DNA of 64,000 nucleotides, from NCBI GenBank assembly GCA_022579005.1, contig MU401461.1, forward strand, positions 1-64,000. The letters run 5' to 3'. Each line of letters opens with the position of its first letter. Position 1 is the first letter of the stretch. A program made the translations under genes and the position numbers. Below the pieces are notes generated by a model. It saw only the letters and a program-made list of their open reading frames with translations, had not been told where the DNA came from and searched no databases. Origin of the DNA: Poronia punctata (taxonomy: Eukaryota; Ascomycota; Sordariomycetes; Xylariales; Xylariaceae). Below, in pieces: positions 32,793 to 46,112 of this stretch.

Positions 32793-35700
32793 ATGGCTGA
32801 CGAAACACCCCAATCCCCATACGCGACAAGCTTTAGACACAATACGGACCCAGATCCTTTCCCAACCGGGTGCCTCAGCGGCGACGACCATAACATCACC
32901 GACCTTTTAGCGCATTATTTCGGCTGCATCAAATTCAACGATAGGGCTCATTTCTTCACCGACATGAATCCCCTATGGAGGCAAGAGATACAGCACCGGC
33001 AACAAACGCTTCCCGACCCAACTGGCGTCGATTCAGTCGAAAAGCTGAGAAATAGATCTGAAAGTGATGTGAATCGCGAGCTAGAGCGTATCGGTATCCT
33101 TCGTAGGACCCTCTCAGCCAACGAAAACGACAAGTCTCTGGTTCAGGAGGTAGAGTATTGGAGGCGGGCTTGGTGGGTCTCATGCGAACGTCGGCCGTCT
33201 GTGAACAACGCTCCTCCTCGACAGAATGACGTCGCCACCAGATCCCAGGGAGAGCGATATTGTCTAGAAAAGGACATCACAGCCCCCGTTATTCAGTTTG
33301 ATAACTTCATGGGATTCACCGACAGCGACCGGAGGATAAGGGGAAAGTTTCCGCACCAGAAAACAACGATTGAACAACTCCTATGCGAAATGACATCGAG
33401 GCCAGAAGACAAGCTGCTTCATAAAGACCGGCATACCAAGCCTGGACAGTTCAAATACTTCCATGTCCCATATAATAACATGATTGTATGTATAGTCCAG
33501 TCCGCTGTGGTCGTGGAATTACAGGAGAATAATGTGCTAATGTGTCTCTGGTGCAGTGGGCGGAGGTATGTTGATGGCTTCTCCCATTCTTTTACTTTTG
33601 TTGACTTGTCTGGAGAGTGCCATTGCGCAGTATTATGGCGATGAAATGCCCGACTTGGAGGCGATGAGCCGTCAGTTCCAGCGACCACGAAAGACAAGAA
33701 CTACTACGCTGCTCCAAGAACGGTACTGGCGTGGTCAGTTACATGGTAACTCGAGCTCACCCGCACATGCAAGGTACATGTCGCCGACGTGTGAGGTAAT
33801 CTCGTCTTGTAAGTCTGCGAGACTTGCCCATACCTTTCCCTTCTGTAGTGTTATTAATGGAGCCACAACAGCACTTGATAGGAAAGATGTAGTTCCCAAC
33901 CACAATATCACTCTCTTTGTAGGTTCTAAGCTAGGCGCACCTGCCTATTTTTCTCTGCTCGTTAACTAACCATACCAACTCTGATATATCAAGATGCCGT
34001 ATCTTCATTGGGATATCTCCAGGAGGCGGGAACAGTTGGCCCTTGAGATTGAGAAAATCAGGGACGCCGAAGCTGAGAACAGGGACGCGAAAGATGGCAA
34101 CAGTGCTAATCGAGAAGCTCAGCTTAGACGTAGACGAACTTTTGGACATTTCGAAGACGTCGTTGACGCCGCCGGAGACAATGGTAAGAAGATGGGACAG
34201 CCGCTCTGGAGACAACAGATCAAAAGTCCGTTAGGGCGATATCTGTTCGCAGTGGCAGACCTTCACGAATATATGACGACCTACCGGGACCGGAAATTGC
34301 TGCGGAGATTCCTTCCATTGAACCCACCCATACATCCTCGTCGGACACTTGACCAGAGTTTCTATTGGACAGTGAAGTCAACAACGAGGCGCGACAGAGA
34401 CCAAGTGGTGTACCGAGGTACGACGGCTAGAGCAAAGGACTTCCACCGATATGACAAGAAGAACCAATGCTGGCCTGATCACCAAGGCTTAGGCAGCGGG
34501 AAAAAATGTCGAGTGTGCACACAAAGCATCAGGAAGGTGTCGAGGGTGGTCATGGTTGATCAGCTCTGGATGTGGATTTTGGACGAGAAGACGATTATTA
34601 CATGCTTTCCCAAAAGATATGGCGCCAACAAACAAGACTATTCGGGTATCCACAAAGCCATCAGAACCAGACTCGAGTCTCAAGGATCGTGCGAAATACG
34701 GACGGTCTTCGAGTTGGCCATAATCATTCTAGATGAGTGCACCAAGACATTCTTTGACCAGGCGAGATCCCCGGACAGGCAGCCGCAGATCATCGACGAG
34801 TTCTCCAAGGCAATCGGTAACATAGTGAGTAGGCCAATACTGGATAGAGGGCAAGACAACAACTGACAAGAGAAGATGTTGAAACAAACCCTTGCGTTTC
34901 AGCGACTCTGGGACTGGACTGCGCAAGCTCGGAAGATCTACGCATTTCAAGGCTATGTCGACACTACTGACCCTCATGTTGCGTTACTTGACATAAACCC
35001 CGAAGGGAAACTGGAAAGAGAGGTTGAAGATATCCTCGAAGAGCTAGATATGATGCTCCATATTGCCAACATACACCAAGAGATTGTCAAGAGGTTTATC
35101 GAGCAAGTGGAGCATATACTTGATCCAGAGGGCTTGCTGAGTAACACATACAAGCGCAGGGGAAAGACGGAGAGCCGTTCACGTCCGAATCCACGGACGC
35201 CCACGGGAAATACTAACGATAATAAGAAGGCCGAGTTCCAAGCCTTCATGCTCGTGGCGAATGAGTGCCAAGAGCGGGTCAATTGTCATGTCAAGGACCT
35301 CGAGAGGCTGCGAACAAGCGCGAGAAACGCGGCAGATGATGTAGGGGAACACCTACTGCGCAGTGCTGTTAGCCTGTTACCGGTACGCCTGGCGGGGAAA
35401 TGTGCATTTCAGCTGACCAATTGCCAGGTTGTGCATCTTCTCAACATGAAACAACAGCAGGCTAGCGTTATTCAAGCGTGGCAGTCTGTAAAACAGTCCG
35501 AAGAATCGATCAAAGAGGGTCGGTCCATTATGATTCTCACTCTTGCCACAATCGTCTTCGTGAGTATTCCAAGCAAGACGTTGTGAGCAACTCCAGGACA
35601 GCTAATACGTTGGCACCCTTTAGCTGCCGCTTTCATTCCTCACAAGCGTGTTCGGCATGAATAACAGGGAGTTCGGCAACAATACCTGGACACTCCGGGA

Positions 35701-36240
35701 GCAGTTCTTACTTATTTGTAAGCAGCCGTCTTCTACCCTTCAGCTCCCGCTTTTTTTATATAGGTATTCTAATCGTGCGGCTGACATTTCGATCCCCCTT
35801 GGCAACACCTAGCCGTCATATCCGTCGCTGTCATCTTCGTCAGCTTGCTGTTCGCCTTTAGCAGCTGGCTTCGTATTGTAATCTGGTCCATGTTCACCAA
35901 ATGTTGCATGGGCATACTGGTACGAACAGGGATATACAAGGCAAGTCTCCTCTATGGGAAAGGTAGGCGGCAAATATACAGCGACACGCTCGAGAAGATT
36001 GATAGTATGAGCAACGGTGTGAAGGACCAGATTACTCGGGAAAAGGTGAAAAAAAGCAACAAGGAGAAAACGAAAGAGGAAGGGACGGCCAGGAGTATAC
36101 CAGCCTTTCCGAATGCGCTAGAGGTTATTGACGAGAATGACGAATACAAGCAGAGGCGTTGGGTGTGGCAGATGTCTCGGGAGAGAGACAGCAGAGAAAG
36201 CCTGGCGGGGTCAAGGGTTGGAAACCTAGGTTTGGTTTAA
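32793..36240 (+). CDS. Fungal CorA-like two-TM protein, nine exons
   Basis: Fungal proteins of this family have a large cytosolic N-terminal region and end in the two-helix CorA Mg2+-transporter fold. Inferred exons: 32793-33485, 33557-33565, 33616-33808, 33872-33918, 33994-34824, 34876-35340, 35428-35559, 35624-35717 and 35813-36240, 963 aa. Conserved blocks include MPYLHWDI, LDQSFYWTVKSTTRRD, VDQLWMWILD, VALLDINPEGKLERE and KQQQASVIQAWQSVKQSEE. The first TM segment (MILTLATIVFLPLSFLTSVF) ends in the signature GMN at 801-803, formed across the intron at 35560-35623. The second TM is VISVAVIFVSLLFAF. The C-terminal tail is charged. Every junction keeps frame, including a 9-nt exon encoding Trp-Ala-Glu. 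Ion transport is not proven for these fungal relatives. The weakest junctions are around 33808-33872. Confidence 0.88.
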
Positions 36241-36357
36241 GGATTTGTACTTTCGCTTCGAGTCGGGCGGCCCCTTGAAATATTATATATTATTATAATA
36301 GTTGGATAGTGTTCATTCTTGAGTGTTCGTAACGTTATTCATTCAAATTCCACCCCA

Positions 36358-38337
36358 TTAAAGCTCTTCCACCGTTTCCACAAACTCGTCGGAGGAGGCC
36401 ACTTCCTCACTCTGCTGTACAAGAGGGATGCTAGTTGCCTGTTCCTCTACTTTGGGTTCCGCCTCGGGTTCTGGCTCTGGCGCCTGAGGGACTGTCTCAG
36501 CCACCTGCTCGCTCGTGCTGTTGCTGTTGAGTGTGGCGTAGCTGTCGACGATCAGCCGCGCAACATTCATTCCCATCAAGGCGCTGGTCTCCATGGTCGA
36601 TATGAAGCTCTCGATACCAGAAGTGTAGTACAGGCCGTCTCGCAGGATGGGATCCTGGAAAGTGACGCGCGGCTGCTTCTGCGGGTACGGATGAAACACG
36701 GTAGCATGGTACCAAGAGACGGGATCGGCGGGCGAAGTCTCGTTGTCGTTATCCTCACTAGACGCAGACGCAGACGCGGACGCGAGCGCCTCCTCTCCAT
36801 CCTCTTCTAGCAGCGCGGGCACAAACGGCGAGGTGGCCGGGGTGATGGTCTCCGGGACCTCGACGCCCAGCAGCTCCGACAGGAAGCTAGCAGTCACGGC
36901 CTCGGGCGAGAAGATCTTGTATACGTACTCGGGTGCACGGGTGCGCGGGTTGATGACGACACGCTGCAGAGTGGCCGAGTAGAAGCCCGCTTTGCCGCTG
37001 CCGGATTGGCCCGCCTCGTCGGCGGCGAGGGTGGTGAGGACGGAGGCGGGCACCTCGGAGCCCGGGGAAAGTTTGAAGAATGTAGGGCTGAATTTGTGGG
37101 GCGAGGAAAATAACGTCACGTGTAAAGTGGCGTAGGGGATCTCGTCGATTGGTGTGTCAAGGAGGGTGCTGGATGTGCTGATATTGGCGTATTGGAAAGG
37201 TGTAGCGATTATGACATCATCGAAGGCGACAGGGTGTGTTTTTCTGGATGTAGAAGTGGTGAGTTTGTATTTGTTATCACTACCCAAAGCGATATTCGTC
37301 ACGGCCGTGTTCAAGTGCACGTCTGCGCCGGAGGCTTTTAGCATGTTGGCGAAGATTTGCCAGTTGCCGCCTTCTATGGACTTTGCGCCTTCGGGAGACA
37401 TGGCGACCATGGCGCCGAGCCCGTGGATGAAATCCAGGTTCGAGGCGTAATTGACGCGCGTGCTGGCTTGGATTATGTCGTGTGCGAAAGCGCCGTCGAG
37501 CTTATTCGCTTCCAGGAACTGCTTCCCGGTAACGCCGGTCATCTTGACGAGATCGAGCTCGATAGCCCGTTCCGACAGAGAGCGGAAAGGAAAGAAAGGC
37601 GCGTCGTAAAGCTTCAAGAAGACGGCCAGTGTGTCGTGTACCAGCTTACGCGTGTAATAAGGCGCGGTGCCGTACTTCCAGAACAACTTGGCGAGGTTGA
37701 GCCAATTCCACGATCGGGAATCCTGCGTATAGACAAAAGCGTCGCCATCCCAGATACCCAGGACGCCCTCGCCATCTCCCTCCCCGCCGGGCTTCTTGAC
37801 GCCTAGACCGAAGTCGCGCGTGGCATTGGAGAGGATGTAGTTGACGTCTACGAAGATGGACGCGCCGAGCTCGATGGCTTCGGCTGGGTCATCGTGGACG
37901 TTGACCGTGAGGGTGCGGCCGCCAATGTGGTCCGTCCTCTCGAATATGGTCACATTGAGAGCGATTCCGGACTCATTGGCGTACTTTTGTATGTGATATG
38001 CTGCTGATGATCCTGCAGCCCCAGCTCCTGTCTCATTTGTTAGTGTCCCGAGGAAATATTAATAATAAAGATGGATGGTATGTATTCTGATATCTGCCCG
38101 AAAGAGGAGTTATTGCTTTACTTGAACATTCACTGGCAGATATAAAAGAAAGACTACATATATATATATATCACATCGAACTGGATCCCCGGGGGCAAGT
38201 GGAGAGACGAGAATTGGGAATATCAGATATCACTAACCGATGATGGCGATTTGCTTTACACCGTCGGTGGAAACGACGTCCCCGTTCCTGGGGAGCGCTG
38301 GGAATGAAAGATATGATAATAGGTTCTGAAACAGCAT
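36358..38337 (-). CDS. Prenylcysteine oxidase (FAD-dependent)
   Basis: Prenylcysteine oxidase cleaves the thioether of prenylcysteines released from degraded prenylated proteins, using FAD and O2, in a lysosome/vacuole-like compartment. Exons 38337-38238 and 38027-36358, 589 aa. The intron (210 nt) splits the Rossmann FAD motif; joining gives AIIGAGAAGSSAAYHIQKY. The next FAD contact is FERTDHIGGRT. The lyase domain continues with ASTRVNYASNLDFIHGLGAM and DDVIIATPFQ. Near the C-terminus are YYTSGIESFISTMETSALMG and an unusual acidic Pro/Glu tail (PEPEPEAEPKVEEQ). A low-complexity insert (ASASASASSEDNDNE) lies over a GACGCA-type hexanucleotide repeat. The N-terminus is only weakly hydrophobic. 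It is divergent from CCT6. Confidence 0.92.
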
Positions 38338-38987
38338 GGTTATAGCGTCATCCCCGAAAGGCTAATATATAGCGAATAAGGTAAGGGATGAAAATGCTCG
38401 GGCACGAAACAAGGCCGTCAATATTGAAAATAGAATGAAAAGGGAGTGAGATTGAGACGGGAAGAGTTGACAGCGCGTTTGATTACCTCCTTCCACATAG
38501 GTGCGTGCTGCTTATCTACTATGACAGGTTGGGCAATTTACCCTAACCTCTGAAGCTGAGGCCTAAAAACAAACCAGGATTATGAAGAGGTAGAGTTGTG
38601 ATGGAAATATGCAGAAAGTGAAGTTCTTTAATTGAAATGTCCCCACTCATTCCGGGCACCTTGTCTACGGTAGGTACGTCGACTATGTACCCCCCCCTTA
38701 TCTTATCGCGTATGGCTTGGCAAGCTGTACCTCAGGGCGAGGTTCCTGGAGGTACCGAGCGGGACACTTGCTGCAGACCCCTCCAAAGCCCAAAATCCGA
38801 ACCCCCTTCCAAGGCTACCGTCAATAATCGACAATCAGAAAAAAAGTTCGGCCCACCTTTGACAAGCTCCCCGTCCTCAATCATCATAACCACCAACAAC
38901 CGATGCTTAATATTTACTGCTAGCGATCCGACCACGTCCAAACAGTAGCAATATCCCGGCCATCTACCCATACGTTGTCCGAATAGC
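38338..38987. promoter_or_regulatory. Divergent promoter between prenylcysteine oxidase and CCT6
   Basis: A 650-bp region between two start codons facing away from each other. No TATA box stands out. An open frame at 38637-38948 is unconvincing and overlaps the probable CCT6 leader. Confidence 0.5.
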
Positions 38988-40946
38988 ATGTCTGCAGCTC
39001 AGCTTCTCAACCCCAAGGCCGAATCTCGGGTTCGTCTCCTTTACTGAATTGCGCCAACCTTTAAATTGCCCCTGCTAACATGTACATCCTTGTAGCGGCG
39101 GGGTGAAGCTCTCCGCGTCAACATCAACGCCGGAGAAGGTTTACAAGATGTCCTCAAGTCTAACCTTGGTCCCTTAGGGACTATCAAGATGTACGTTTTC
39201 TAATGTTATTTTTATGGTCTCTGGTTTCCCCGCAGCAACTAATAGTGACGATATCCAGGTTGGTCGATGGTTCTGGACAGGTTCGAACCTCCGTCACTTT
39301 CGTCGACTGATTTATTCACAACCACTCCGAACTGACAACACCCTTCAGATTAAATTAACCAAAGATGGAAATGTTCTACTGCGCGAGATGCAAATACAAA
39401 ACCCTACCGCTGTCATGATTGCCCGCGCCGCGACAGCCCAGGATGATATTTGTGGAGACGGCACAACGTCTGTCGTCTTGCTAGTGGGCGAGTTGATGAA
39501 GCAAGCCGATAGATATATCTCGGAAGGGTTGCATCCACGTATCATAACAGATGGCTTCGAGATCGCAAAGAACGAGGCCCTCAAGGTGCGATTGTGACGC
39601 TACCATGCATTTCCCCGAGCAAGGACTGACGCATATATATATACAGTTCCTCGACACGTTCAAGTTGCCCAAAGAAGTAGACAGGGAGCTCCTGCTTTCA
39701 GTAGCCCGCACATCTCTGTCGACCAAGTTGAACGCCACCTTGGCTCAGAAGCTTACGCCCGATATCGTCGACGCCGTATTAGCCATTTACCAAGCACCAG
39801 CGAAGCCCGACCTACACATGGTGGAGATTATGAAGATGCAACACCGGACGGCCTCGGATACCCAGCTCATCCGTGGCTTAGCACTCGACCACGGTGCCAG
39901 ACATCCTGATATGCCGAAGCGGATAGAAAATGCCTTTATCCTGACCATGAACGTCAGTCTAGAGTATGAGAAGACCGAGGTCAACTCCAGCTTCTTTTAC
40001 TCTAGCGCAGAGCAACGCGATAAGCTGGTCGAGAGTGAACGCCGGTTCGTCGACGCAAAGTTGAAGAAGATTGTTGAACTGAAGAAGGAAGTCTGTGGTA
40101 ACGATCCTAAAAAGGGGTTTGTTATCGTCAACCAGAAGGGTATCGACCCTCTGTCTTTGGATGTTCTGGCCAGGAATGGCATCTTTGCCCTCCGAAGAGC
40201 CAAGAGAAGAAACATGGAGAGATTACAGCTCATCTGTGGCGGCGTTGCTCAAAACAGTGTGGAGGATCTGTCTCCCGACGTTCTCGGATGGGCTGGGTCG
40301 GTTTACGAGCAGCAGCTAGGAGAGGAGAAATATACCTTCATCGAGGATGTCAAGGACCCCAAGTCGGTCACGCTGATGATCAAGGGCCCCAACGCACACA
40401 CCATCACTCAGATCACAGATGCCGTAAGAGACGGCCTCCGCAGTGTCTACAACATGATTGTGGACAAGTCGGTGGTACCAGGTGGTGGTGCTTTCCAAGT
40501 TGCCTGTGCAAATCACTTGAAGGGTGATGGTTTCAAGAAGACGGTGAAGGGCAAGGCCAAGTGGGGTGTTGAGGCTTTTGCAGATGCTCTCTTGATTATT
40601 CCCAAGACACTAGCAGCAAATGCTGGCCATGACATCCAAGACGCACGTAAGTAGTTGGTTCAAAAAAAACCCCCCCGACACCTAAACTATACTGACTATG
40701 GTTTTAGTGGCCTCCCTACAGGACGAGTACGATGAAGGAAATATCGTTGGTCTCGACCTGGTTACTGGTGGACCCATGGACCCGACGCTCGAGGGTGTAT
40801 ATGACTCTTTCAGAGTGTTGCGCAACTGCATTGCTTCTTCCTCGAGCATCGCATCAAACCTGCTGCTGTGTGATGAGATGCTGAAAGCTCGGCAGATGGG
40901 CCGAGCAGGAGGTCCAGGGCCCGGCATGGATGGTCCTGAAGAATAA
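38988..40946 (+). CDS. CCT6: T-complex protein 1 subunit zeta (CCT6)
   Basis: Subunit of the cytosolic chaperonin TRiC/CCT that folds actin, tubulin and other proteins using ATP. Six exons: 38988-39029, 39096-39190, 39259-39280, 39349-39585, 39647-40646 and 40708-40946, 544 aa, the normal size. The N-terminus is [32 protein letters not shown] is assembled from exons 2 and 3, and the ATP site GDGTTS is at residues 89-94. The apical part ([19 protein letters not shown]) and the C-terminal nucleotide motif ([15 protein letters not shown]) are intact. The third exon is only 22 nt. The protein ends in a Gly/Pro-rich tail ([12 protein letters not shown]), typical of CCT6. All splices keep frame. 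Confidence 0.97.
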
Positions 40947-41722
40947 GGGGTGATTACGGGACCCATCCTGATTCTCAGGCCTACGGATAGATTAAAAAAA
41001 ATCAAACTGTTATCGCCTGTCTCAGATGACTTGAAGTCTCCAATCCAAGTACCTTGGCCCTTTACAAGTGATACTTTGTTTTACAATGTGCTTTATGACC
41101 GACCTAGCGCCCTACAGAGGATAGCAGGTGCGAAAGGTCGAAATATATGGGCTTGTCTAGCTGAGCATCTCTTGAGCGCTGCTTTGGTCTTTTTGACGTA
41201 GGCAGGAATGCCTACTTTAACAGTAGGAAACAAGCAGCAAGTCAATGACGCCTGGTCTTGAATGCTCGGAGCTGATAAGTCGATATGACAGGTTTATGTC
41301 AGTCACTTTTATGCCATTTCCCTCAGGGCCCATTTCAGACAGATTTTACGACCTGCCCCGTCGCATAAATGCCTGTGTTTGTGACTTCCTTTGAATAAGA
41401 CACCACCTAACCTAACCTAACCTAACCTATTTGACCTACGTGGTGAAGAAGATAGACAGTCATGGAAGGGAGTAGCTTAGGTCAATGGAGTGAATAAAAT
41501 GACTTGCTCACCTCCGGGTCTCATGCTCAAGGGCTGAAGTTGTACTTGGGCTCTTATCTTTGTTTCTTTCTATGGTTTTCCTTTAAATTATATACATAAA
41601 GTATGTATTCTCTGTGAGAGGGGTATAAGCCACAGGGTTTAAGTAATTCTTTTTTTTTTCAGGGGGGGAGGAGGAGGAGCGTAAAGGAGGTAGGGTAGGT
41701 AAGAAGAAAAGAAAAGAAAAAA

Positions 41723-41758
<36 letters not shown>

Positions 41759-44408
41759 GGGTGCCGTGTTGTGTTGTGTTGTGTTGTTGTTTTACTTACA
41801 AGTACAAGTACGAGTAGGTAAAGAAAGGTAAGGTTTATTTTTGCTATTCGTCAAGAGTACATTACATGTAGGTAAGGGCAGATTAAAATAAGCACTTGTA
41901 TAGAGGGGAAAGACTAAAACAAATGCCTTTTTTTTTTTTTTGGCTCTCCTAAGGTTGTCTGTCTAGACTCTAGAGGTTGTGTAGGTATACAGAAAAAGTA
42001 GACTTTAGGGGTTTTTTTAGTTTTTTTTTTATATGAAACATGATTTTTCCTGTTGCGTTTACAAGTATCTGTGTTTAACCTACAAGCTCGCTTGCTTGCT
42101 TGCTTACTTGCTATATATAAGTTGAAGTACGAGTATGATTATGTGCTGCTTTACTTATTTACCTACTTACCTAGACCAGATTAAAGACCTAAGGTTAGGT
42201 TAGATGAGTGACCAAGGGACGGAAAATCTAGGTACTTGTCACAGTCTACACTGCCGGGGGGTCCGTAATGACTTATTGTTATTGCACAAGGAGGGAAGGT
42301 TTCTCTGAGAAGCAGAGGTCTCCTGTATCTACTTATATAGGCGTTTCGGTGTAGACTTGGCCTGTACACGTAGGCACCGAGACCAGAACCGTGACAGTAC
42401 TGTACTATGCTTTAGCTTTTCGGAATTATAAAAAATGTGTGTGCTTTCCTTGTATTGTGGTATTTGTTTTGTTTTATTTATTCTCGGTTTTTAATAAACA
42501 AACGCTTAAAGGGAAGGGGGGAACGTCTTGGTTTTTTTAATTTATGCCTATATATACCTTATATGTATAGGTATAGGTATATACATGATCTAAACAATGT
42601 TTATTTACTTACGTCTTGTTTATTGTTATTGTTGTTGTTGTTTATGTTTATCTACTTGTAGAAAAGCAACGATATTATAACGTAACATATCTAATATATC
42701 TAACCTAGGAGATAGAGGGAGAGGGAGGGGGGTTGTTTACAGTAGGTAGGTTACTATATGATGTGTTAAAATCTATCTTATATATTATATATTTCTGTGT
42801 GACTAGATATATATAAGGTAAGTAGGTAGTGTTAGAGCTTTTTATGTTTAAGAGCTTCTTTGCTTTCTAGCATTAAAGACTAACTTTATATTACCATCTC
42901 TTTTATAGATCTTATCCTACCTACAAAACAGAAATACCTGCTTAACCTTAGGTATTTAGCATATCAAGACAAGAAGAAGTAAGTAATTACTTATAATTAC
43001 ACTTGTTGCAAGAAGTTATGTTAAAGTGGCCTAGCACCCTAGCTATGTGTATAAATAAATAAAGAAATAGTAATAAACATACCTAATACGTTTCCTATTT
43101 ACAAGTATACGAGTATAGAAGTAGATAGATAATTTAATAAAACTACAAACCAAAGTATTTATCTACCTACCCGCAGAGTAGCAGAATAACCCTATAGGTC
43201 GCACAAGAGCTATCCATCCATTTAACAAATTCGGGTAGGACGGTTTTTTTTCGTACTTTTTATGTTTCCTTCCTTCCGACCCGAGTCCCAGTCCCAGTCC
43301 CAATCCCCCCCACCCATTCTTTCATTGGATCACCCGCCGCACGCCATGGAAGCTTGGCCCTTTCAAGTGCCGTGAACCGGGAAGACAAAAAATGGGGGTC
43401 GTGCCCTAGACTTGAAGATAGATGAAAGTTGAAAGATGACATCTACTTCGTGATGAACTTGACTGACTGACTGACTGACTGACTGACTGACCTACTTGAT
43501 CTTACCCCTCGAAATTTTTATTTTTTTTTGGGTCAGATGACAAGATCTCAAGAGTCTCGATGCCCGACGAAAAATAAACGTCTAGATCTTGTATGTATGT
43601 ATGTATGTATTGTTGTCTACCTACCTGCCTTAACCAAACTACGTGTAAAAAGCAAGGACCCCTGTATATCGTTACATTCGGGGAGTTTAATTGGTTAGGT
43701 TTCGCCCACCAGGAACCCGAATCAGTATAACGATCCGAACTCTTTTCCCCCCTCCCTTCCCCTCCCCCTCACTGGAGGTCCCCCCAGTCCATCTAAGACA
43801 TTATTAAATCAATCTGTTGTATCCATCTATCTGGGTTACATAACATAAGGCCATGCTCTTAACCGACCCGATCCGAACCTTCGAGGTCAAGCGTCCAGCC
43901 CAGCCCGCCCTATCGTACGTTGTTGGCAGGTCAAAGGGGACAGGGGTTTTCGAGTCTGACTGACACGTGTGTGTTGGGGGAAAAGCATAGGACTGGAGTC
44001 TGGACATGCGGGGGGGTTTTACGAGCGAGATGTGGTTCAACCAGTAACCATGTGAGCCTTGGTGAAGTCATCACGCAGCAGGACGCAGGAGGGGGAATGG
44101 GGAGGAGAAAGCGCATGAGGAGAAAAGAAAAATAGAAAGTTATGATCATGTGGTGGACCGTCGGTTCGCATTTTCACTCTTGTCCGGCGCTTACTTACCT
44201 ACTTACGGTGAGAGATAGAAACTTTTGCACCTTTTCCATCTAACCGTGCCGTCCCGCACCTGCATGTGCATGGTTTTGTTTACGTGTATATATCGTGACA
44301 TAGCCCGCCGAGAAAAAAAGTAAATAAAAAGATGGCTCTGAAATCGAAGTCGACACGCGAGGTGGCGATAATACTCTCGGGCCCAGGGGTCCACTGGTTA
44401 CCGTTACC
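40947..44408. repeat. 3.4-kb AT-rich intergenic region with many microsatellites
   Basis: No gene supported. Repeats include CCTAA pentamers at about 41407-41429, a long A/AAAAG tract at 41700-41758, GTGTT pentamers at 41766-41786, (GACT)n at 43461-43490 and (TATG)n near 43590-43609. Several AT-rich stretches (42540-43200) have no open frame. A TATATA at about 44287-44293 lies some 115 bp before the carboxylesterase start and may be its TATA box. Confidence 0.75.
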
Positions 44409-46112
44409 ATGAAGATAAGCGGTGCTGCGCGCTGGCTTGCCACGCTCGCTGTTTTCCCTTTCTCTCCTTACCTTGCTGCTGCAGCTCCTGTTTCGTCATT
44501 GACCGTCGATACAAAATGTAACAAATATACCGGTGTCATCGACGACGGGATCGTGCAATTCCTCGGCATTCGCTATGCGGCGCCTCCGGTTGGACATCTG
44601 AGGTTTATGCCGCCCGAGGATCCCTCTTGCTCTGATGGCGTGCAGTTGGCGAACGAGGTGAGATTTATCATGCAACTACGGTGCAGGTACCGAAGCTCAC
44701 CCCTTTCTGCGTAGCACGGCAAACTATGTCTAGCCACAAACGCCGATCCAGGAGCAACGGATACATCCGAAGACTGTCTATTCCTCGACATTTACGCGCC
44801 GTCGTCAGCAAAACCAGGCTCCAAACTTCCCGTATTCTTCTTCCTCCAAGGGGGCGGGTTCAACTCTCTCAGCAACCCGAACCTCAACGGGAGAGGCCTG
44901 GTCAAGGCAAGCGGAGACAATATCATCGTAGTAACATTCAACTACCGCGTGGGGCCATACGGCTTCATCACTAACGGGGACGAGATCACGCCTAACAACG
45001 GTCTGCTGGACCAGCGAAAGGCCCTCCGCTGGGTGAACAAGTACATCTCGCACTTTGGCGGCGATCCAGGGCATGTAGTACTCGGCGGCGACTCTGCCGG
45101 CGCTGCGAGCATCAGTCTACAGATGACTGCGTACGGCGGCAGAAAAGAGACGGATCTATTCCACGCCGGAGCCGCCGAGTCCGTGTCGTTCGCAACAGTC
45201 TTGACGGTCAGGGAAGCACAATACCAATACGACAATTTCACCCTCGCTGCCGGGTGTTCTTCAAGCGACTCCAAAAGCAAAGAATCGTCACTAGCCTGTC
45301 TCCGCTCCAAATCGGCCCAACAACTCCAAGCAGCCAACACAGGAAGCGCCTACCCAGGTGCCCCTTACGCACCTTTATACCCATGGGGACCGGTAGTAGA
45401 CGGCGATCTAGTGCCATCGGTAACATACAAAGCCTTCGCGTCGGGCGCTTTCATCAAGATCCCGCTCATAGTAGGCGACGACACGAACGAAGGAACAACA
45501 TTCACACCGCGCGACACGTCTACACAGCAAGAAAGCGACGATTTTCTACGCGCACAATTCCCTTACCTGACGAAATCCCAACTTGAAAAGATCGCCGACC
45601 TATACCCCAACCGCAACGCCTCGTCCTGTCCCGACGAGGGCTGCTATTGGCGACAACTCTCCGACGCGTACGGCGATCTGCGATATACGTGTCCGGGACT
45701 ATACATCTCGTCTGCGCTCGCGCTGAGCGGTGAACGGCGATCGTATAGTTATCACTTCGACGTCGAAGATCCCGACCAAGTAGCCGAGGGCTTGGGCGTG
45801 CCACATACCGTTGAGCTCAACGCCATCTTTGGCCCCGAGAACGTGCCCGACCCGCCGGCGAGTTATAGGGCGGGGGGCGTGAATGAGGAGGTAGTGGGTG
45901 TTGTCCAGGGGTATTGGACTAGTTTCATCCGCTCATTTGATCCGAATAAATATCGGGCGCGGGGCTCTGCGCGGTGGAGAGTGTGGGATCCGGTGGTGAA
46001 GGATAGGTTGTTATTTAAGACGGGTGGGAAGACGAGGATGGAGTTTGTGGGTGGGGATATGAGGAAGAAGTGTGATTATTTTTATTCCATCGGGGAGGAG
46101 ATACGGCAGTAA
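44409..46112 (+). CDS. Secreted type-B carboxylesterase/lipase
   Basis: Extracellular carboxylesterase of the cholinesterase-like alpha/beta hydrolase family. Exons 44409-44657 and 44715-46112, 548 aa, normal size. A signal peptide is encoded at the start (WLATLAVFPFSPYLAAAAP). Family landmarks in order: FLGIRYAAPPVGHLRF, EDCLFLDIY, oxyanion-hole QGGG, NYRVGPYGF, nucleophile Ser210 in GGDSAGAAS, Glu342 in GDDTNEGT and His447 in GVPHTVELNAIFG. The triad is complete. The 57-nt intron joins QLANE to HGKLCLATNAD. A second, unrelated-in-detail member of the same family begins at 63496. Substrate is unknown. Confidence 0.94.

Noticed and set aside
41400..41435. CCTAA pentamer run as a telomere or interstitial telomeric repeat
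   Set aside because: Fungal telomeres are TTAGGG hexamers; this is a pentamer microsatellite in a gene-containing region.
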